Counted from the first letter of the stretch, positions 1 to 12,951 are shown. The stretch is 64,000 nucleotides of DNA from Drosophila persimilis (GCF_003286085.1 NW_020825298.1:3596001-3660000); one strand, 5' to 3'. Notes: generated from the sequence alone by a model not told the origin. A program made the numbers and translations.

Positions 1-825
1 ATCAAATAATATATTCACAGCTCATATTCCCTATTTAACTGGCCAGGATTGTCATCTCTCCCACACGCACCACCTCCTAAGCATCTCAAGTATGCCGCCC
101 ACACACCCAGACACAAAATACAGAAAGAGACACAGACACAGACACAGACACAGAGACATAACCACCTAAGCGGCTTATAGAAGCATTAGGCAAATGAAAA
201 TATTCAGCAGCAAAAATTTGTGGCCTTTTTTTGATTCGATTTACATTTTGTACTTATCTTTCAGCTTCTTCCCTGGCTTCGAGCTTCTTTTTAATTAGCT
301 AAAATGTTGACTAAGCCGCAGAATTGAAGATTCTGACCTGCAATTTAAAGAGCCTCCAAAGAGAGGCTACCAGAAGCTTGCAAGCTGGATTTTAAGAGTC
401 TGCCAGGCTTATTAGTGTCTGCTTTGTCTATGGTTTGAGGCAGGGACACAATGGCACAGAGCCAGCCAAATTATGAGCATTATGGCATGCCCCAGCCACA
501 CCTACAAGTGCCTACAATACCTACATACCATCTTGCCACAGAGCTTGGGCCCGTCCCGTGCGCCATTTAACAAACATTCCGTTAATCTGCTACACTTGGC
601 AGCGCCATGGCCACGAGGCTGCTGCTGCCTGCCACATCCGCTCCAGTGTCTGTGTCTCCACTGTATGGGGCACTGCACGGCACGGCAATGGGTGTCCTCG
701 TTGTTACTGCTTATTGTTGTGCTTTTATTGTTACGGCCATGTTTTTTTCTCCCTCTTCCCGCCCTTCCCTCCTCTTACTCCTAATCCTCCTCCGTCTGCT
801 GAGCCTTCTGCTTCTCCTTTTTTTA

Positions 826-1033
826 ATGCTCAATAAAAGGTATGAGGATTTTGACGGGATGTTTGCAGCTACGAGCCCTAACTTGCTGTTACTTTCAAAT
901 ATAGATGTACAGATCGAGAATATATTTGCCGATCTATCAAAAATCAATTTTTTGTGGGAAAAACTGTTTTTTTTCCGAGGCCACAACAAGAGCGATCAAT
1001 CTTTAAGGGTATCAAAAGGTTCGACTTCGCAGA
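826..1033 (+). repeat. Dispersed GGGTAT-ended repeat, copy 1
   Basis: The left end (AAAGGTATGAGGATTTTGA) and right end (AAGGGTATCAAAAGGTTCGA) resemble the ends of segments at 5314, 8090 and 14575. The ends are similar and the middle is divergent, so this looks like an old short interspersed element. I cannot name the family. Confidence 0.35.
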
Positions 1034-3415
1034 TAGTCTTCTTTTCTTGTTGTTTCATTTGGGGGCATTGTTGGCTGCCTCTTCCTTCAGCCTGCCCCCA
1101 ATACCGCCTGTAGATATAAGAGCATATATATGTTCTTTTTGTCTTTAGGGCTAAGCGTTTTACGTTTATGATCCCAACTCAGACCCCAATACAGACCCAG
1201 GCACAGACATGAGCCTGAATCCATGTGAGCCCGCCCACGGGCCACGACACGCCTTCAACGTTTTTGTGTCGCTGGCGAATGTTTGTTGGAAACCGAAATG
1301 ACTTTTGAATTGCATTTAGGTTATTGCCACTCACTGGAGCACAAATTATGCACTTAAAGTCAATTTTTTGACAACCAGCCACGCATCAGGAATTCCCAAT
1401 CCAAATCCCTCCTGCCATGGCAGAAATTCGATTGCTTGCCCTTAAATGTGTCACGTTTTGAATTTGTTCTACTTTTAATATTTGCTCAAATATTTACCAG
1501 GACTACGTGCCTGGCCTCAGCAAAAATCGCCAAGGCCCTATGGATATAACGATAACTGACTGGAAGATGGCCTCGAGGGCCACGCTCCCGTCTCTAAGCT
1601 GCTGCTGGAGTGACTTCTGAACCATTTTCCTCCGACTTTGTGACTTTCTGACTCTCTGGATCTCTCTTTTTCCATTTTGTACGTTAATAATTTACTGTCA
1701 ACTTGTATATTTATTGCTTAATCACTCGGAAGACCACAGATAATATTCGACGAATGTCTGTGCGGAGTTCTGTTTATGTGTACATATACCTATGCGTCTG
1801 TGTTTGTGGCCTGGCTATAAATCAAATGGGAAAGCATTCGGTTTGGCAAATGAAGTCAATTTGTAGTCAAAAGTCAAACAAAACCTGTGAGGCTTTGTGT
1901 GGATTCAATTGCTGAAGCACTGGGCTTAGGGGCAGATTAAAGACTGCCTGGACTGCCAGGATGTTGAGAAATAAAGCAACATGAAACGGATAAAAGGTGT
2001 AATAGAAAGTTAATCCCATACAGAATGATGATATATGGACTAAAGGTGATTAAAATTCCAGTAAACACAATTTAAGAAATTCCATAGGAATTCATTCCAA
2101 AGGGTTCTATTGGAGCTGAGGTAATTGAGCAATCATAGATTTATTAGATAACAGAATTTACTTGATGATTAATTTATATCCCGTTGTAGTTTTTGCACTC
2201 GATAAAAACCCATCATTAGTCTATCGACTTAAGTGCCCAAAGCATCCATAAAATAGCATTCACATTTAGTGGCTAATGATTATCCCAGTCTCGACCTAAA
2301 CTTCCTCATGGCTCTATAAAAAAAACCATTAAGCTTTTGCTATTGCCATTCCGAATGCTGTGAAAAAGAACGCCGGTCGAGCAGCTGGCTCTGGCTCTGG
2401 CTCTGGCCACAGGGGCCTGCGAAGTAGTTAAATTAACAACTAATTTAAAACAATTTTTATGTGGCAGCCAGACAAATGGCTCGCCACCCAATTCTTTGCA
2501 GTTCCCGCACGAGCAAATAAGGAGCATGGCCGTGGACATGGACAATGCTCGTAATGTCTGTTCTGTCACTGGCTCAGGCTGTCCAGAAGTCCCGTTGATG
2601 TCCTCTGTCCTGGACTGGACAAAGAAGTCTAGACAAATTTATAACGACTCTGTTATCCTGTTTATGGGACATCGGCATCAGCAACAACAGCATTCCGGGC
2701 ATTCCATTTTGGACATTTCATTTTGACACAAAGATTGACAAATGGTTATGTGGGGGGGTTTTTGGGGTCAGCTGTTGTTGTGACATGTGTGTGACGGGGA
2801 GTCGTGTCGTCGAGTGTTAATTAAATGGTGAAGTCGAGCAGCAGCTCGCTTCAGTTAATTTTGTTCAGTGGTGAAGTTTATTTCTAGTATAAAACATTAA
2901 AGAAGGGCTGGCTTTGGGAGTCGAATGCTGTGATACCCTTGCAGATGCAGCGTTTACATTTTTGGCTTAAGATATAGTTATTCTTTATAGCTGAGCTATG
3001 TACACATATATCTCAATCTGAAACAGAAGAGATTTTGCTGTTAAAGACTTTTTCTGTTCAAACTGATCAAGAAAACATATCCTTCTTCACTGCGTTGAAA
3101 AAATATTCTGAAAATCGTAATACCCACCTGCCGGGGTGTAATAAAGAATTGCAGACACACACATGGCGTATACGTAATTTACTTCAACGCCACAACAGAT
3201 GACATTAAGTATCGCTCTCATACTCTTCTCTTCTTCATCTCTTTCTCTCGCTCTGTCTCACTTAACTCTCTCTTTACTGCTCTGGCGACACTTGACTTGT
3301 ATTTTAGTATATAGTATATGCCCATCTGTATCCTTTACAGCGGCGTTAAAGTGCCAAGCAAAGAAGATATAATGAAAGCGCCACAAAGTATGCAATGGTT
3401 TTCCAAGCACCCACC

Positions 3416-3419
<4 letters not shown>

Positions 3420-3448
<29 letters not shown>
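3420..3448. repeat. CA dinucleotide microsatellite
   Basis: An almost pure CA run of about 14 units lies here, extended by a few ACAC-rich bases on either side. Such tracts are common in fly intergenic DNA and would be length-polymorphic. Confidence 0.9.
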
Positions 3449-4080
3449 GACACACGGACAGAGGCAGACACGCAGGAAATAAACGTCGCTTGAGTTAACA
3501 ATTACACTGACACCATTAAAGTTCCGTGCTGCCACGCCCCCGCCCAGCAGCAGTAGCACGTACCGCCCTCCGTGCACACCCATTGTTTAGCGAGGGCGGG
3601 CTGCATTCACAGTTTTTTCACTCCCATGGTCTTTCCCCATTGTTGCTCTTGCTCTTCCTCATGCAACTGCCGTTGACATGCCGCCTTGGGTCTGTATGCA
3701 TGGAAGTGGCAGTGTGCTGGTGACATGTGCCTGTACCTGGCACACAGATTGCACATTGTCTGCATCTGCATCAGACACCTTACATTTTCTGTGGTCTTGC
3801 AACTTTTTTTGTCCTACGACAGCTGCTGGTCCCTGTCCTCCTGGCCCGCCTCCTCCGCCTGTGACACTGACAACTTGCAACTTACAACTTACGAGCATTT
3901 TATGCAAACGACTGCAAACTTTTGCCCACAATTGAGCAAATTGCTGTCCGGAAATGGAAATGTGCTTTGATTCAATAGCCAGAAGGGACCAGACCCTATT
4001 TTCCCATCTAAAACTTTAATTTGGTGGAACCAAAGAGCCCCCGACAAGTAATTTAAAAATCCATTCGCCCAAGCTGGAGT

Positions 4081-4128
4081 TGGAGCTGAGGCTGGAGCTG
4101 ATGCTGGAGCTGAGGCTGGAGCTGATGC
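4081..4128 (+). repeat. 24-bp minisatellite, two exact units
   Basis: The unit TGGAGCTGAGGCTGGAGCTG plus ATGC occurs twice in direct succession (4081-4104 and 4105-4128). Each unit is itself built from GGAGCTGATGCT-like half units. On the minus strand it reads as Gln/Leu/Ser-rich codons, but no coding context supports this. Confidence 0.8.
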
Positions 4129-5313
4129 TGCTGCCCAAATGTGTATTTATCATAATGCCAATGGCTCTTGCCACCGAGCTTGCTGCTTGCAACAGTTGCA
4201 AGGGCAGCAGCTGCCTCCATTAACCCATTAAAAGCCCACAACAAGGACCGCAGCACGTAGATGCAGGAGCAGCATCCGAGCAGCCAGCAGGCATCCGGAT
4301 CTTGAGAGCCGCAAACACAGCACGTAGCCACTTCTGTTCCGCCGGAGCGACAGACACAGCGAGCTATAGCCAAAGGGTTGCAGAGGGGCTGGGCTTCGGC
4401 TTGAATGGGATGGTAGATAGTGGAGAAGGATGGCACACCGAATGGAAGTTACGGCAGGACAGGTAACTATGGTCGAGCACACCGCTTCAGGTAGTTCGCT
4501 GCTGCAGCCACTCGCTGCAACATTGCCATTAAATCAGAGTTAACAACTGCCTCTTCCTGTCTGCACAGTGGGTGGCGAAGTCATATTTCTTCGGAACACA
4601 TTTCCATACCCCTTCTTTCTTTGAAGCTAAGCGTTTCTACTACAACTACAGCCATGTCTAGTTAATATCTAAGTGCGGGTATCAAGGATATTGGCCTGCC
4701 AAGTATTGGATCTCTTCTTTGTTAGAGAGAACGCACGACCTTGGGATTTGTGTATTTGTTAGATTGCCAGTTTCTCCCATTGTAATCTATTCACGAGACC
4801 TGTTTGCTCATGGCACAGATGCTGTTGTGCTGCTTCTTCCGCAACTGCTGAAATCACGACGAAAAAAGTTTAAACTGCGGCAACAACTCGGGCTTTATTT
4901 GCAACAGAAAGGAATGAAAAAACGTGCACCGTGCTTCGCGGCTGACTCGCCGAAAAAACAATTATTTGTAGAGCAAGGCTGCGGGAGGCTGAGCGGAATG
5001 GTGGCTGGGTGGCGCACACTGTATATTTATTCTAAGGCCAGAAGGAGACACATCTATATATATATAGACAGAGAGAGGGAAAGGTATGAGAGGGAATACA
5101 AAAAGAGAGGCAAAATACATTGCAGGAGCAGAATACCAACAGACGCCAGCTAGCGGACGCTGACAGCCACTGGAACATATGCCTGGAACAGGGAACAGTG
5201 GGAGAGGAAGAGCGAAAGAACCGAAAGAGGGAGTGGAAAAGGTAGAGGTAGAGCAAGGAAGAGCGATAGTGCTGCCAGGGCCACCTGTTGTCAGCTGTTC
5301 GTACTGCACTTCT

Positions 5314-5479
5314 TATACCCTGGCAGAGGGTATGATGATTTTGATAAGCAAATGAGTCAAACGAGATGCCTCTGCATTTGTTTTCAAAACTCTTGAGTAT
5401 TTGCTTTTCCAATGTTCACTTCCAGTGAATTTTCCCTTTCCGCAGAGTGAGGATCAGGGTATCAAAGTCTTCGATCCCC
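5314..5479 (+). repeat. Dispersed GGGTAT-ended repeat, copy 2
   Basis: It begins with TATACCCTGGCAGAGGGTAT followed by GATGATTTTGAT and ends with CAGGGTATCAAAGTCTTCGA. This is the best-preserved copy by its ends and suggests a complete unit of about 165 bp. No coding capacity is seen. Confidence 0.45.
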
Positions 5480-6397
5480 ATATCAGTGTTTCCTTCTTGT
5501 TTCACGCTATTTCCGACCTCTGTCGTCGTTGTCGTCGTCGTCTGTCCCTGTCCTTGTCGTTGTTGTTTTTGTTGCTGGCGTCAGCTGGCACGGTGTTTTC
5601 TTTCTTTCTTTTTTGTCCCGCAATTTTATTTCATTTCATTTCACTTAGCCATTCGCTTTGTTGGTTTTTGTTGCTCCCGTTTTTCCATTTCCCATTCCAT
5701 ACACAGTTCTATTCTATCCGTCTCTTCTTTTTGCCTTGTTTTACATTTTGTAATTGAATACTTTAAGTGATTCTCGCTCTTTGGCTTTTTGCTAGTTAAT
5801 TGACAAAATGACTCTAAGCAAGGGCCCATCCCCCCCTCCCCCACCACCCCATTCGGCCCTGTCCACAGCAAAAAGCGTCATTTAACTCTGATTTGAAAAG
5901 ATTCAGAGTCACAAAACAAATTGAAAGGGTCCTCTTCATTCATACGAGTGGGTCTCACAGATGAGTCGGAAACGTAGAGCAGATAGGTCATGTGTAAATG
6001 GAATCTGTAATTAGAGTGATATTGATTTGATTTATATATGAATTAATTGATTTGAATGGGTTGGACATATGTACATACTATATGTATGTATTTCCATTTC
6101 AGGGACCCAAAAGAAGCTTCTTCAAGGAATATTCAAAGACTGCAATTACATACATTTGTTATTTTTCCTTGGAATACTTACAGTACAGCTACCAAAATAT
6201 CCCAAAATTGATATGAATTCACAAGAACGTAATCGTAAAAGTTAACCCTACGTTTTCGTATGATTTCGTCAAGTATGCCATGAGAAAAGCAATGACCCCT
6301 ATAAATTGGTAATTATGCTACCTCCCCGTAATTAATCCCACTTCAAAATAATAAAGATAAGCGCAAAAGAAAAACAAACAAAAGTAAAAGAAAAGCC

Positions 6398-6403
6398 AAA
6401 AAA
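6398..6403 (-). terminator. Pol III terminator of the tRNA-Trp gene
   Basis: Six T residues on the minus strand begin 15 bases past the 3' end of the tRNA. This is the normal RNA polymerase III stop signal. Confidence 0.75.
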
Positions 6404-6418
6404 TAATGCTTCCAAAGT

Positions 6419-6490
6419 TGACCCCGACGTGATTTGAACACGCAACCTTCTGATCTGGAGTCAGACGCGCTACCGTTGCGCCACGGAGTC
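6419..6490 (-). tRNA. tRNA-Trp: tRNA-Trp (anticodon CCA)
   Basis: Read on the minus strand, the 72 bases fold as a full cloverleaf. The acceptor stem GACTCCG pairs with CGGGGTC, with a G-T pair. The A box region is TGGCGCAACGGTAGCG and the B box is GTTCAAATC. The anticodon loop CTCCAGA between stems TCTGA and TCAGA places CCA at positions 34-36. There is no intron and no encoded CCA tail. It decodes UGG in the cytosol. A T6 terminator follows 15 bases downstream. It stands alone; I saw no second tRNA in the window. Confidence 0.96.
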
Positions 6491-8089
6491 CACATAAGTC
6501 ACGATGCCTGCCACACAAACCTAAAGCCCCAATCCAGTGCTCGATGAATGCTTGTTGTTGCTATTCGCGTGCCTAAAAATAATACCCCACTAAATAATGC
6601 GCTCGACGCTACGTCACTGCATTCCGTACTGTTCTCTCTCACTCTATCTTTCTCTCTCCCTCTCTTTCCAAAGTACTGTTCAGGTTATCTCTTTCAATTA
6701 GTATTTGTATTTGTTGCTTTTTGTACTGACATAAGGCGTTGTGGAAATCGCATTTGAAAGAGATTAGATGAATGTAGAAACCCGCTTCGTTGCTATTATT
6801 TAAGTGCAACATTGAAACGGGTTTGCAGAAAAGTGTAGTCACGAGTAGATCGCACCCAACACGTTATTGCAATAGAAAATCGAATGGTTCACTGAACAGG
6901 TCTTTGGATAACTTTAAATGCCAGTACAGTAAATTCGGACTATGTGGTACGAACGATTTAAGAATATTTTATAAGAATAATAATAATAGCTTGCTTGTAA
7001 GGAAATAAGTTCAGATTGGAACACAGTCAAGAATGGTTTTTCAGAAACCAATATCACATCGTAGATACATAAGTAGAAGCGATCGCTAGAGCATCAATTC
7101 ATATAGCTAATGACAACTCATATTTGAAAATATGAAATATTATCCCTAAGGATGCCAAATGTGTCAATAAATGTTATTTTCCCATGCCAAAAGCTGACTG
7201 AAATTGATTCTGGCAGCCAGTCGTTTGTCATTTTTGCCATTAGTCGAAGAAGAGGAACCGAAACAAACAAAGCAAATACTATATTTAACTATATTAACAA
7301 AAACCGCATGGATGTCAGACAAATATTGTTGTTTGTACTCAGTATAATGTCTGTATTAAGCTAACCATTCCAAATTGTTGTCACAGAAGCAAATTAATTG
7401 AAGTTGCGATACTTCAGAAAGAGCACAAGTTGATGATTGAAATGTATATACGAGCAGTAAGTACTACAGTTACTGTTTAAGCATATATAATGGTGATTAC
7501 TCTACTCTAGTCATGGTGAATGGTCCTTTGACAAAATCGTCATTTCATAGTATTCATTATCTCAACACACAACAAATGAATCTTTCATTATTCCGTTTCC
7601 ATCCATTCAAAGATGAAACAGATGAAAACCATTCCCCTTCTGAATATTTAATTTGCTCGCCAATTTATGGAACACATAAAGCGGAAAATACATTGCCCTC
7701 TACTGATGGAGCGCAAGTACCATTTATATGATTCCATTTTATATCAGAAATAACAGAGAAAACACCTCAATGAATGATAACCAGGGAAATACTATTTATA
7801 GGTTCTTGATTAGTTTGGCCCCAAAACTTTTCATGGCGCACTTGAATACATTCGGCTATAATTGTATGCAAGCGTGAATCCCCCAGGGCGCCACACGAGT
7901 CGGAGATCCGCCACCAGATGGAACCCAGCTCACCACAATCCCCCTTCGCCCACACACACAGTGCTATTCAGGCTTATAGGGCGCACACTAATAAATACTC
8001 AACAGTTGCACATTTGAAAATTTCAGTGGAAAATGCGAGGCAAAAAGGAGGCTGGTCCTGGACTGAAACCAAATAAAAAGCGAGAGATT

Positions 8090-8340
8090 CGCTTTACCCT
8101 TGGCGCTTCTTATGACCTTTGCATGCAGAGGGCTTGGTGATTTCAATCAGTGGTTTGGAACAAGCAACATAGGCTTTGGCAATTTTCTGAAATTTCAGAA
8201 GTAGAGATTCAATAACAGTTTCATTCAAATCGGATTCTTGTAATGATTGCATTAAGATCCTGCATTTGATCGGTATACCATGATCTACATACATCAGAGA
8301 GCTCAATCTATCTGTTAGGGTATCAAAAGATTCGTCCTGC
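8090..8340 (+). repeat. Dispersed GGGTAT-ended repeat, copy 3
   Basis: The left end (TTACCCTTGGCG, then CAGAGGGCTTGGTGATTTC) matches the left end at 5314 with an insertion. The right end (TTAGGGTATCAAAAGATTCG) matches the ends at 1010 and 5455. The middle differs, so this copy is diverged or carries an insertion. Confidence 0.35.
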
Positions 8341-9022
8341 AAAGATTCGACCTTCCTTTCTGGTTTGTTTTTTTAATTTCAGCCGCAAAAAGTTTTTTCT
8401 CTCTCGTGTCGTCCTTTCCCTGGGCCTCTGTTTGTGCATGGTCGTGTGTCCTGTTCGTGTGCGTGCATGGCTCGGCTTCTGTGCGTTTGTGTTTGTGTAT
8501 CCTGTGTGTGGCTGATGTTTGTATGTGGGAATCACACGAAATTGGCAGCCAGGCGCTCAGATAACTGCGTAGGCGTCGCAGCTCCACGTGGAGCATCAAA
8601 TGGCGCAATGTGCAAATGTTGAGAGTACTCTTTGGAATGGGAAAAAGAAGTGGAAGTGAAAGTGAAAGTGGAAGTGGAAGTAAAATGTGCCTTTGTTTGC
8701 CTCTGTGTGAGTGTCTGGGCATGGTATGTGGGACTGTACTCATTAATAAGTGAGCAGGAGAGGCACAGGACCAAAGAGGGATAGGAGAACAGACTGGGAA
8801 TCATCTTGGAACAGGAGCAGAAATCATGCAAAACTCACACAAAAAGCTCACATAAAATCCCCCAAGTTAATGGCTGCTTGCCAACTTTTTTGCTTTTTGC
8901 TTGGCAGCAGTTAAGTAGTTGCTGCTCGTACTGCTCGTGCTGCTGGGACCCAGCATAAGCTCTACTTAATTCGTTTAAGGAAAACGCAACACAAGTAGCT
9001 TTCCACATCCACAACGTTCGAG

Positions 9023-9048
9023 GTTGGGTTCGGTTCGGTTCGGTTCGG
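9023..9048 (+). repeat. TTCGG pentamer tandem repeat
   Basis: About five head-to-tail units of GGTTC/TTCGG are visible. A matching diverged trace (GAACCGAACCGAG) appears near 9640 in reverse orientation. Confidence 0.8.
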
Positions 9049-12000
9049 AGCGAGAGGCAGGACCCACAGAGCGTGACAACGAAATGCGGATGAGCGAGGA
9101 CCCTAGGAAATATCCACAAAGCTCCTCTTTGCATGGGGAACTACGCAAATGAAGTTAAGAGCAAGCAGCTAGTTAGTTAGTTCCGGTTTGTCATTCCATA
9201 TGTAAATATATGGGCTTAAACTTTAAAGCGGCTTCCAGGCTGCCAGGACCTTTGAAGTGCGAAAAGTTCAAGGATGTTGGCAAGTTCGAAATCATTTAAG
9301 GATGATAGAAACTAGTATGGATTATAGGCATGAGGGGAGTAATGCGATAATATGATTATCATTTAATTGTTTTATTTATTGTTTAAATAAACAATCAGAA
9401 ACCTTAAATTTAACTTTAATAAACCTTAAATGGTTAAACTTATACATTTAACTGATGAAAATTGCAATTAATTGTGTTTGCCACAATTTCATATCATTAA
9501 AAAGAACAAATTTCTTGAATTAAATTCATACAAAATAATATTTTTCCACGTGGCAACTAAAGTGCGCTGCTTTTTTCACCCACACTTACTAGAGCACACA
9601 AAATCCACCCTAGTACCAGGAAAATTTTTATCGAATCGAAACGAACCGAACCGAGATTTATGGTAGGCTATTTATATACCACACTTAAGGAAACACACTC
9701 ATAGTGATGGGAAGGTTTTATAGGGCTTTTGCTTGATTAACTGTGACAATAAATGTTGATTAACAGCTTGGCCAACGATTTGGAACCTAATCAAGGTTGC
9801 CATAACAACAGATAAGATATGATATGTAGTTTACACTTAAATGTATCCTGAGGATTGAATATGATTATATTTATGGATCCATCAATCAATTCCAGCTTTA
9901 GCCGCTCAAAGGACACACATTTTGGAGCTTGTTTAACACCCCAGGGTGTTTTCACAATTTTATCCTTCACTTACTTCCTTACACTCACACGTGCACTCAG
10001 TCGTGTAGGTATGTGCATGTGTGTGCAAGTGTCAACATTTATTTTTTTTAATTAACTCTGCAGCATCAACATCAGCAGCAAGGAGAACGGCAGTTGCACA
10101 AACTTATTTAATTAAAATTCGCCATTGAAGCAGCTAATTAGATTTTTTTAACCGCTTTCATTGTGCTTGTTGTTTCTGGCCATGATGATGATGTTGTTAC
10201 CATTCTTGTTGCCGTTGCTTTTACTGTCGATTTGGCTTAGTTACTCCAATGCCCCACCCCCCCCAATGCCGCTTAACATAATTTTTGTCGAGCTGGCCAT
10301 AAAATAGTTGAAATTATGTTTGCTTTTGTCGACTGCGGGACACGAGCCACAGGCCACGGGCTACGGGTCCCAATCCAGGGCCCTTTTTGTGCCCCCAGCC
10401 CCAAGGCCACAAGGCCGTGTCCAGCTCTAGCCAGCATAAATTTGCATACATTTTGTGGGTGCACAATGCCGGGGGCCACCACCTGATCCCAAACCCATAA
10501 AAGATTGGGCAACCCGAAAATCGATACCGAAACTTACCAGCGAATGGCAACAAATTAATATGATTAATTGGCACGTTGCTGGTGCGTGGTAATGGCAGCC
10601 ACTAAAAAAGAATGCGAACCGACTTTTATTTAGGTACTCGACTATGGAAATACCTGAGTAATACCTTGATCTATACTAGAGTTGCACGCTGATTGTTCCT
10701 TTTCAGCTTTCACCCCTTACATATACACCAATACCCATCACACTCTAGCTTCCCTTCGCCCATAGGCTACTTCTTAATTCGGTTGCCCCATAGGCCCTTA
10801 TGCCCAGCAAATACCCTGGCAGTTTGCGGTACACTTTTGCAGCTATTGGCAAAACCAGGCCCTGGCAACCGACCCCTGGGCAAAAGTTACCTCACAGCAA
10901 ACAGAATCACTGCCCCAAACCTCGCTGACAGCAGGGCTTTCCAGGGCGGGAGAGACAAAGTGTGCGAAGCGAAAGTGGGGGGAAAGAGTGGGCGTGGGAG
11001 GAGAAATTGGAAGGCAAAAGTGGCTGTTGTAGGAGGCAGGGTCGATTGGCTTGACGTGTTTGTTTGAGGTTACGCGCGGACGCTAAACTGGATGGATGGA
11101 GATGGAGAGCACTGGACTGATTGACACTACGGGTGAAAATTGATGTCGCTGGTTACGGGGCAGGATTCTCTGGGTTCAGGGGTCAATCAGGGGTCGAGCC
11201 ACTTTGATAGGGATTCACTTTGGTGGGGTAAACTATGTTCAATCGCTATTGAATCTCATAAAATCGAATGGCGACTATTCAAAATATCATCGGCAAATAT
11301 TTAACAGTCGGTGTTGAAGCAGGTGTGAAAGCACTTGGCTGTACCCGTATCCATGGAGGTGTGCTTTGAATATATTGGGCATATCCATTAATCAGTCAAT
11401 GGCGTGTTAATTGAAAACATATTCCTATGTGTATGTACATATATGACTTATTATATGAACGTAATACGTGTGTATACTCGGAAGTCTGTTCGAAACTTGG
11501 GCCTTGTCTTTGCGTTTGTTTATTTATTGATCGGCATAAAAAATCTTTCGAAGAATTTGCAGCTTTTGCTTATAAAGAAAGATTTTGTAGGTATATCAAA
11601 ATATACCTGCAAAATTCTTTAGTTTTTTTTAGAACATGAATTCCTATCAAAATGTTCACTCTTTGAAGATTTTTCATAATGTATGTACATATATTTGACG
11701 GCATCTACCAAACGTGAGGCAGAATATAAAAGAATATGATTGAGGAACAACGCCACTATAATGATAGATGTTCATTTGTATAGTTTTTCCGATTTTGTAT
11801 ATTTTTTTAGGCAATATTTCACAAGTGATTCCGTCGATCAGCTGTTGGAAGCAATGTGGCTAATAAAGCGATCGGAAATAAGGCATGTCTGGGAATCACC
11901 GAAAGATCTGATTTGCGAAAATATCACAGCATGATTCATGGGCTTTTATATACATACGTGTACAAATGCTTGATGCACTTGCTTGAGCAGCAACAAAAAA

Positions 12001-12132
12001 ATACCCTCAATAGATCGCGTTTTATCCACAGTTTGCAGGCAGAAACACATAATCTTTGCACACATATGCTTTCGAATAAAATATCTGGCAACGACCTAGA
12101 GTACAATAACAAGGAATACCCTTATGGAATAG

Positions 12133-12171
12133 GTCGATGGTAGGTTAAATCATCGATAGTCACCATCGATT
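12133..12171. promoter_or_regulatory. ATCGAT (DRE-like) cluster upstream of Skp1 paralogue
   Basis: Three ATCGAT/TCGATG words lie within 40 bp, about 90 bp before the inferred 5'UTR donor site of the Skp1-like gene. The DREF/BEAF-type element TATCGATA is a known core of fly housekeeping promoters. The match here (ATCATCGATAGTC) is one base off the full element, so promoter function is inferred. Confidence 0.4.
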
Positions 12172-12525
12172 AAGCACGAATCGAACAGGCCTTCTCTTGC
12201 AAAGTTTCTGCCATCTTTTGGCGCCGTCGGAATTGAATTCAACTAAAAAAACGTAAAAAGTAAGTGAAAAGTGCATTATTACATGCAAATATAACATAAA
12301 GTACAATAGATTAACATATGCCAAAGTCTGCAATTGAAGACTCTTCCACATACATACGTACGCACATATTTCTACCTTTTTTCAATCGGGCATATGCAGC
12401 ACGTGTTTTTCTGTGCATGTGTCTGTGGGAGGCGAAAAATATGCATATGTGTGGCGCGTTTTTGTTGAATTTTGTGCTAATTGGCATTGCATTTTGAGTT
12501 TTTTTCAGAAAACTAATAACGAAAT

Positions 12526-12951
12526 ATGTCGACTATCGTAAAACTGCAATCTTCGGACGGAAAAATCTTCTGTACCGACATTAAAATCGCCAAGACCATG
12601 AAAACGGTTGGCCCTATGCTAAAGAATCTTGGCCCCGATGAGATTTGTCTGCTCCCCAAGGTGGATTCGACTATTCTGGAAATGGTGCTGACCTGGGCCG
12701 AGCACCACAAAGACGAGGATATGGAGAAAGTGGTGACTGCTAAGCCATTTACCATCCCAGAGTGGGATATGAACTTTTTGAAATTGAACCAAGAAACCCT
12801 GTCCAAATTAATGATAGGCAGCCATTATTTGAACATCGAGCCACTGTACAAAACATGTTGGATGAAAGTTGCTAATATGCTTAGGGCTAAAACTACTAAA
12901 CAGATTCGCAGAATTTTAAACAAACCTAAAATGTGGGATAAAGCCGAGTAG
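12526..12951 (+). CDS. Skp1-like SCF adaptor paralogue (141 aa)
   Basis: The protein belongs to the Skp1 family, which links F-box proteins to Cullin-1 in SCF ubiquitin ligases. The N-terminus (IVKLQSSDGKIF) and the central motif (DMNFLKLNQETLSKLM...YLNIEPL) follow the Skp1 BTB/POZ fold. The C-terminal part (MLRAKTTKQIRRILN) keeps the start of the Skp1 dimerisation region. The protein stops at 141 residues, while SkpA is about 162, so the last acidic helix (EEEQ...WCEEK in SkpA), which helps hold the F-box, is absent. A 5'UTR intron is likely: donor AAAAA|GTAAGTG at 12260 and acceptor TTTTTTTCAG ending at 12508, 17 bases before the ATG. An AATAAA lies at 12987-12992. Flies have several fast-evolving Skp paralogues, and this looks like one of them. 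SCF function with an altered F-box set is an inference. Confidence 0.88.
   Translation: MSTIVKLQSSDGKIFCTDIKIAKTMKTVGPMLKNLGPDEICLLPKVDSTILEMVLTWAEHHKDEDMEKVVTAKPFTIPEWDMNFLKLNQETLSKLMIGSHYLNIEPLYKTCWMKVANMLRAKTTKQIRRILNKPKMWDKAE

Larger units (their letters stand above)
1..6397. other. Gene-poor intergenic or intronic DNA
   Basis: I see no supportable gene here. Open frames of up to about 170 codons overlap one another, lack homology I recognise and are low-complexity (Leu/Ser/Pro-rich from pyrimidine tracts). The segment contains CA-type simple repeats (around 121-155 and 3420-3448), a 24-bp minisatellite (4081-4128) and two copies of a dispersed GGGTAT-ended repeat. It may be a long intron or the regulatory flank of a gene outside the window. 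Confidence 0.6.
6520..12130. other. Gene-poor intergenic DNA
   Basis: No gene is supportable. A TTCGG pentamer run (9023-9048), a GAAGTG/GAAAGT hexamer run (8648-8682), a dispersed GGGTAT-ended repeat (8090-8340) and several ATATGTACATAT palindromes are visible. Short open frames at 11740-12143 have no recognisable family and are interrupted by stops. Confidence 0.55.

Noticed and set aside
473-1113. Overlapping open frames of 92-168 codons near the left end
   Set aside because: They overlap in several frames and on both strands, consist of Leu/Ser/Pro runs from pyrimidine tracts and match no family.
4719-5412. A 144-codon plus frame and overlapping minus frames
   Set aside because: The composition is of simple-repeat origin (GAGA, ATAT) with no domain, and the segment runs into a dispersed repeat.
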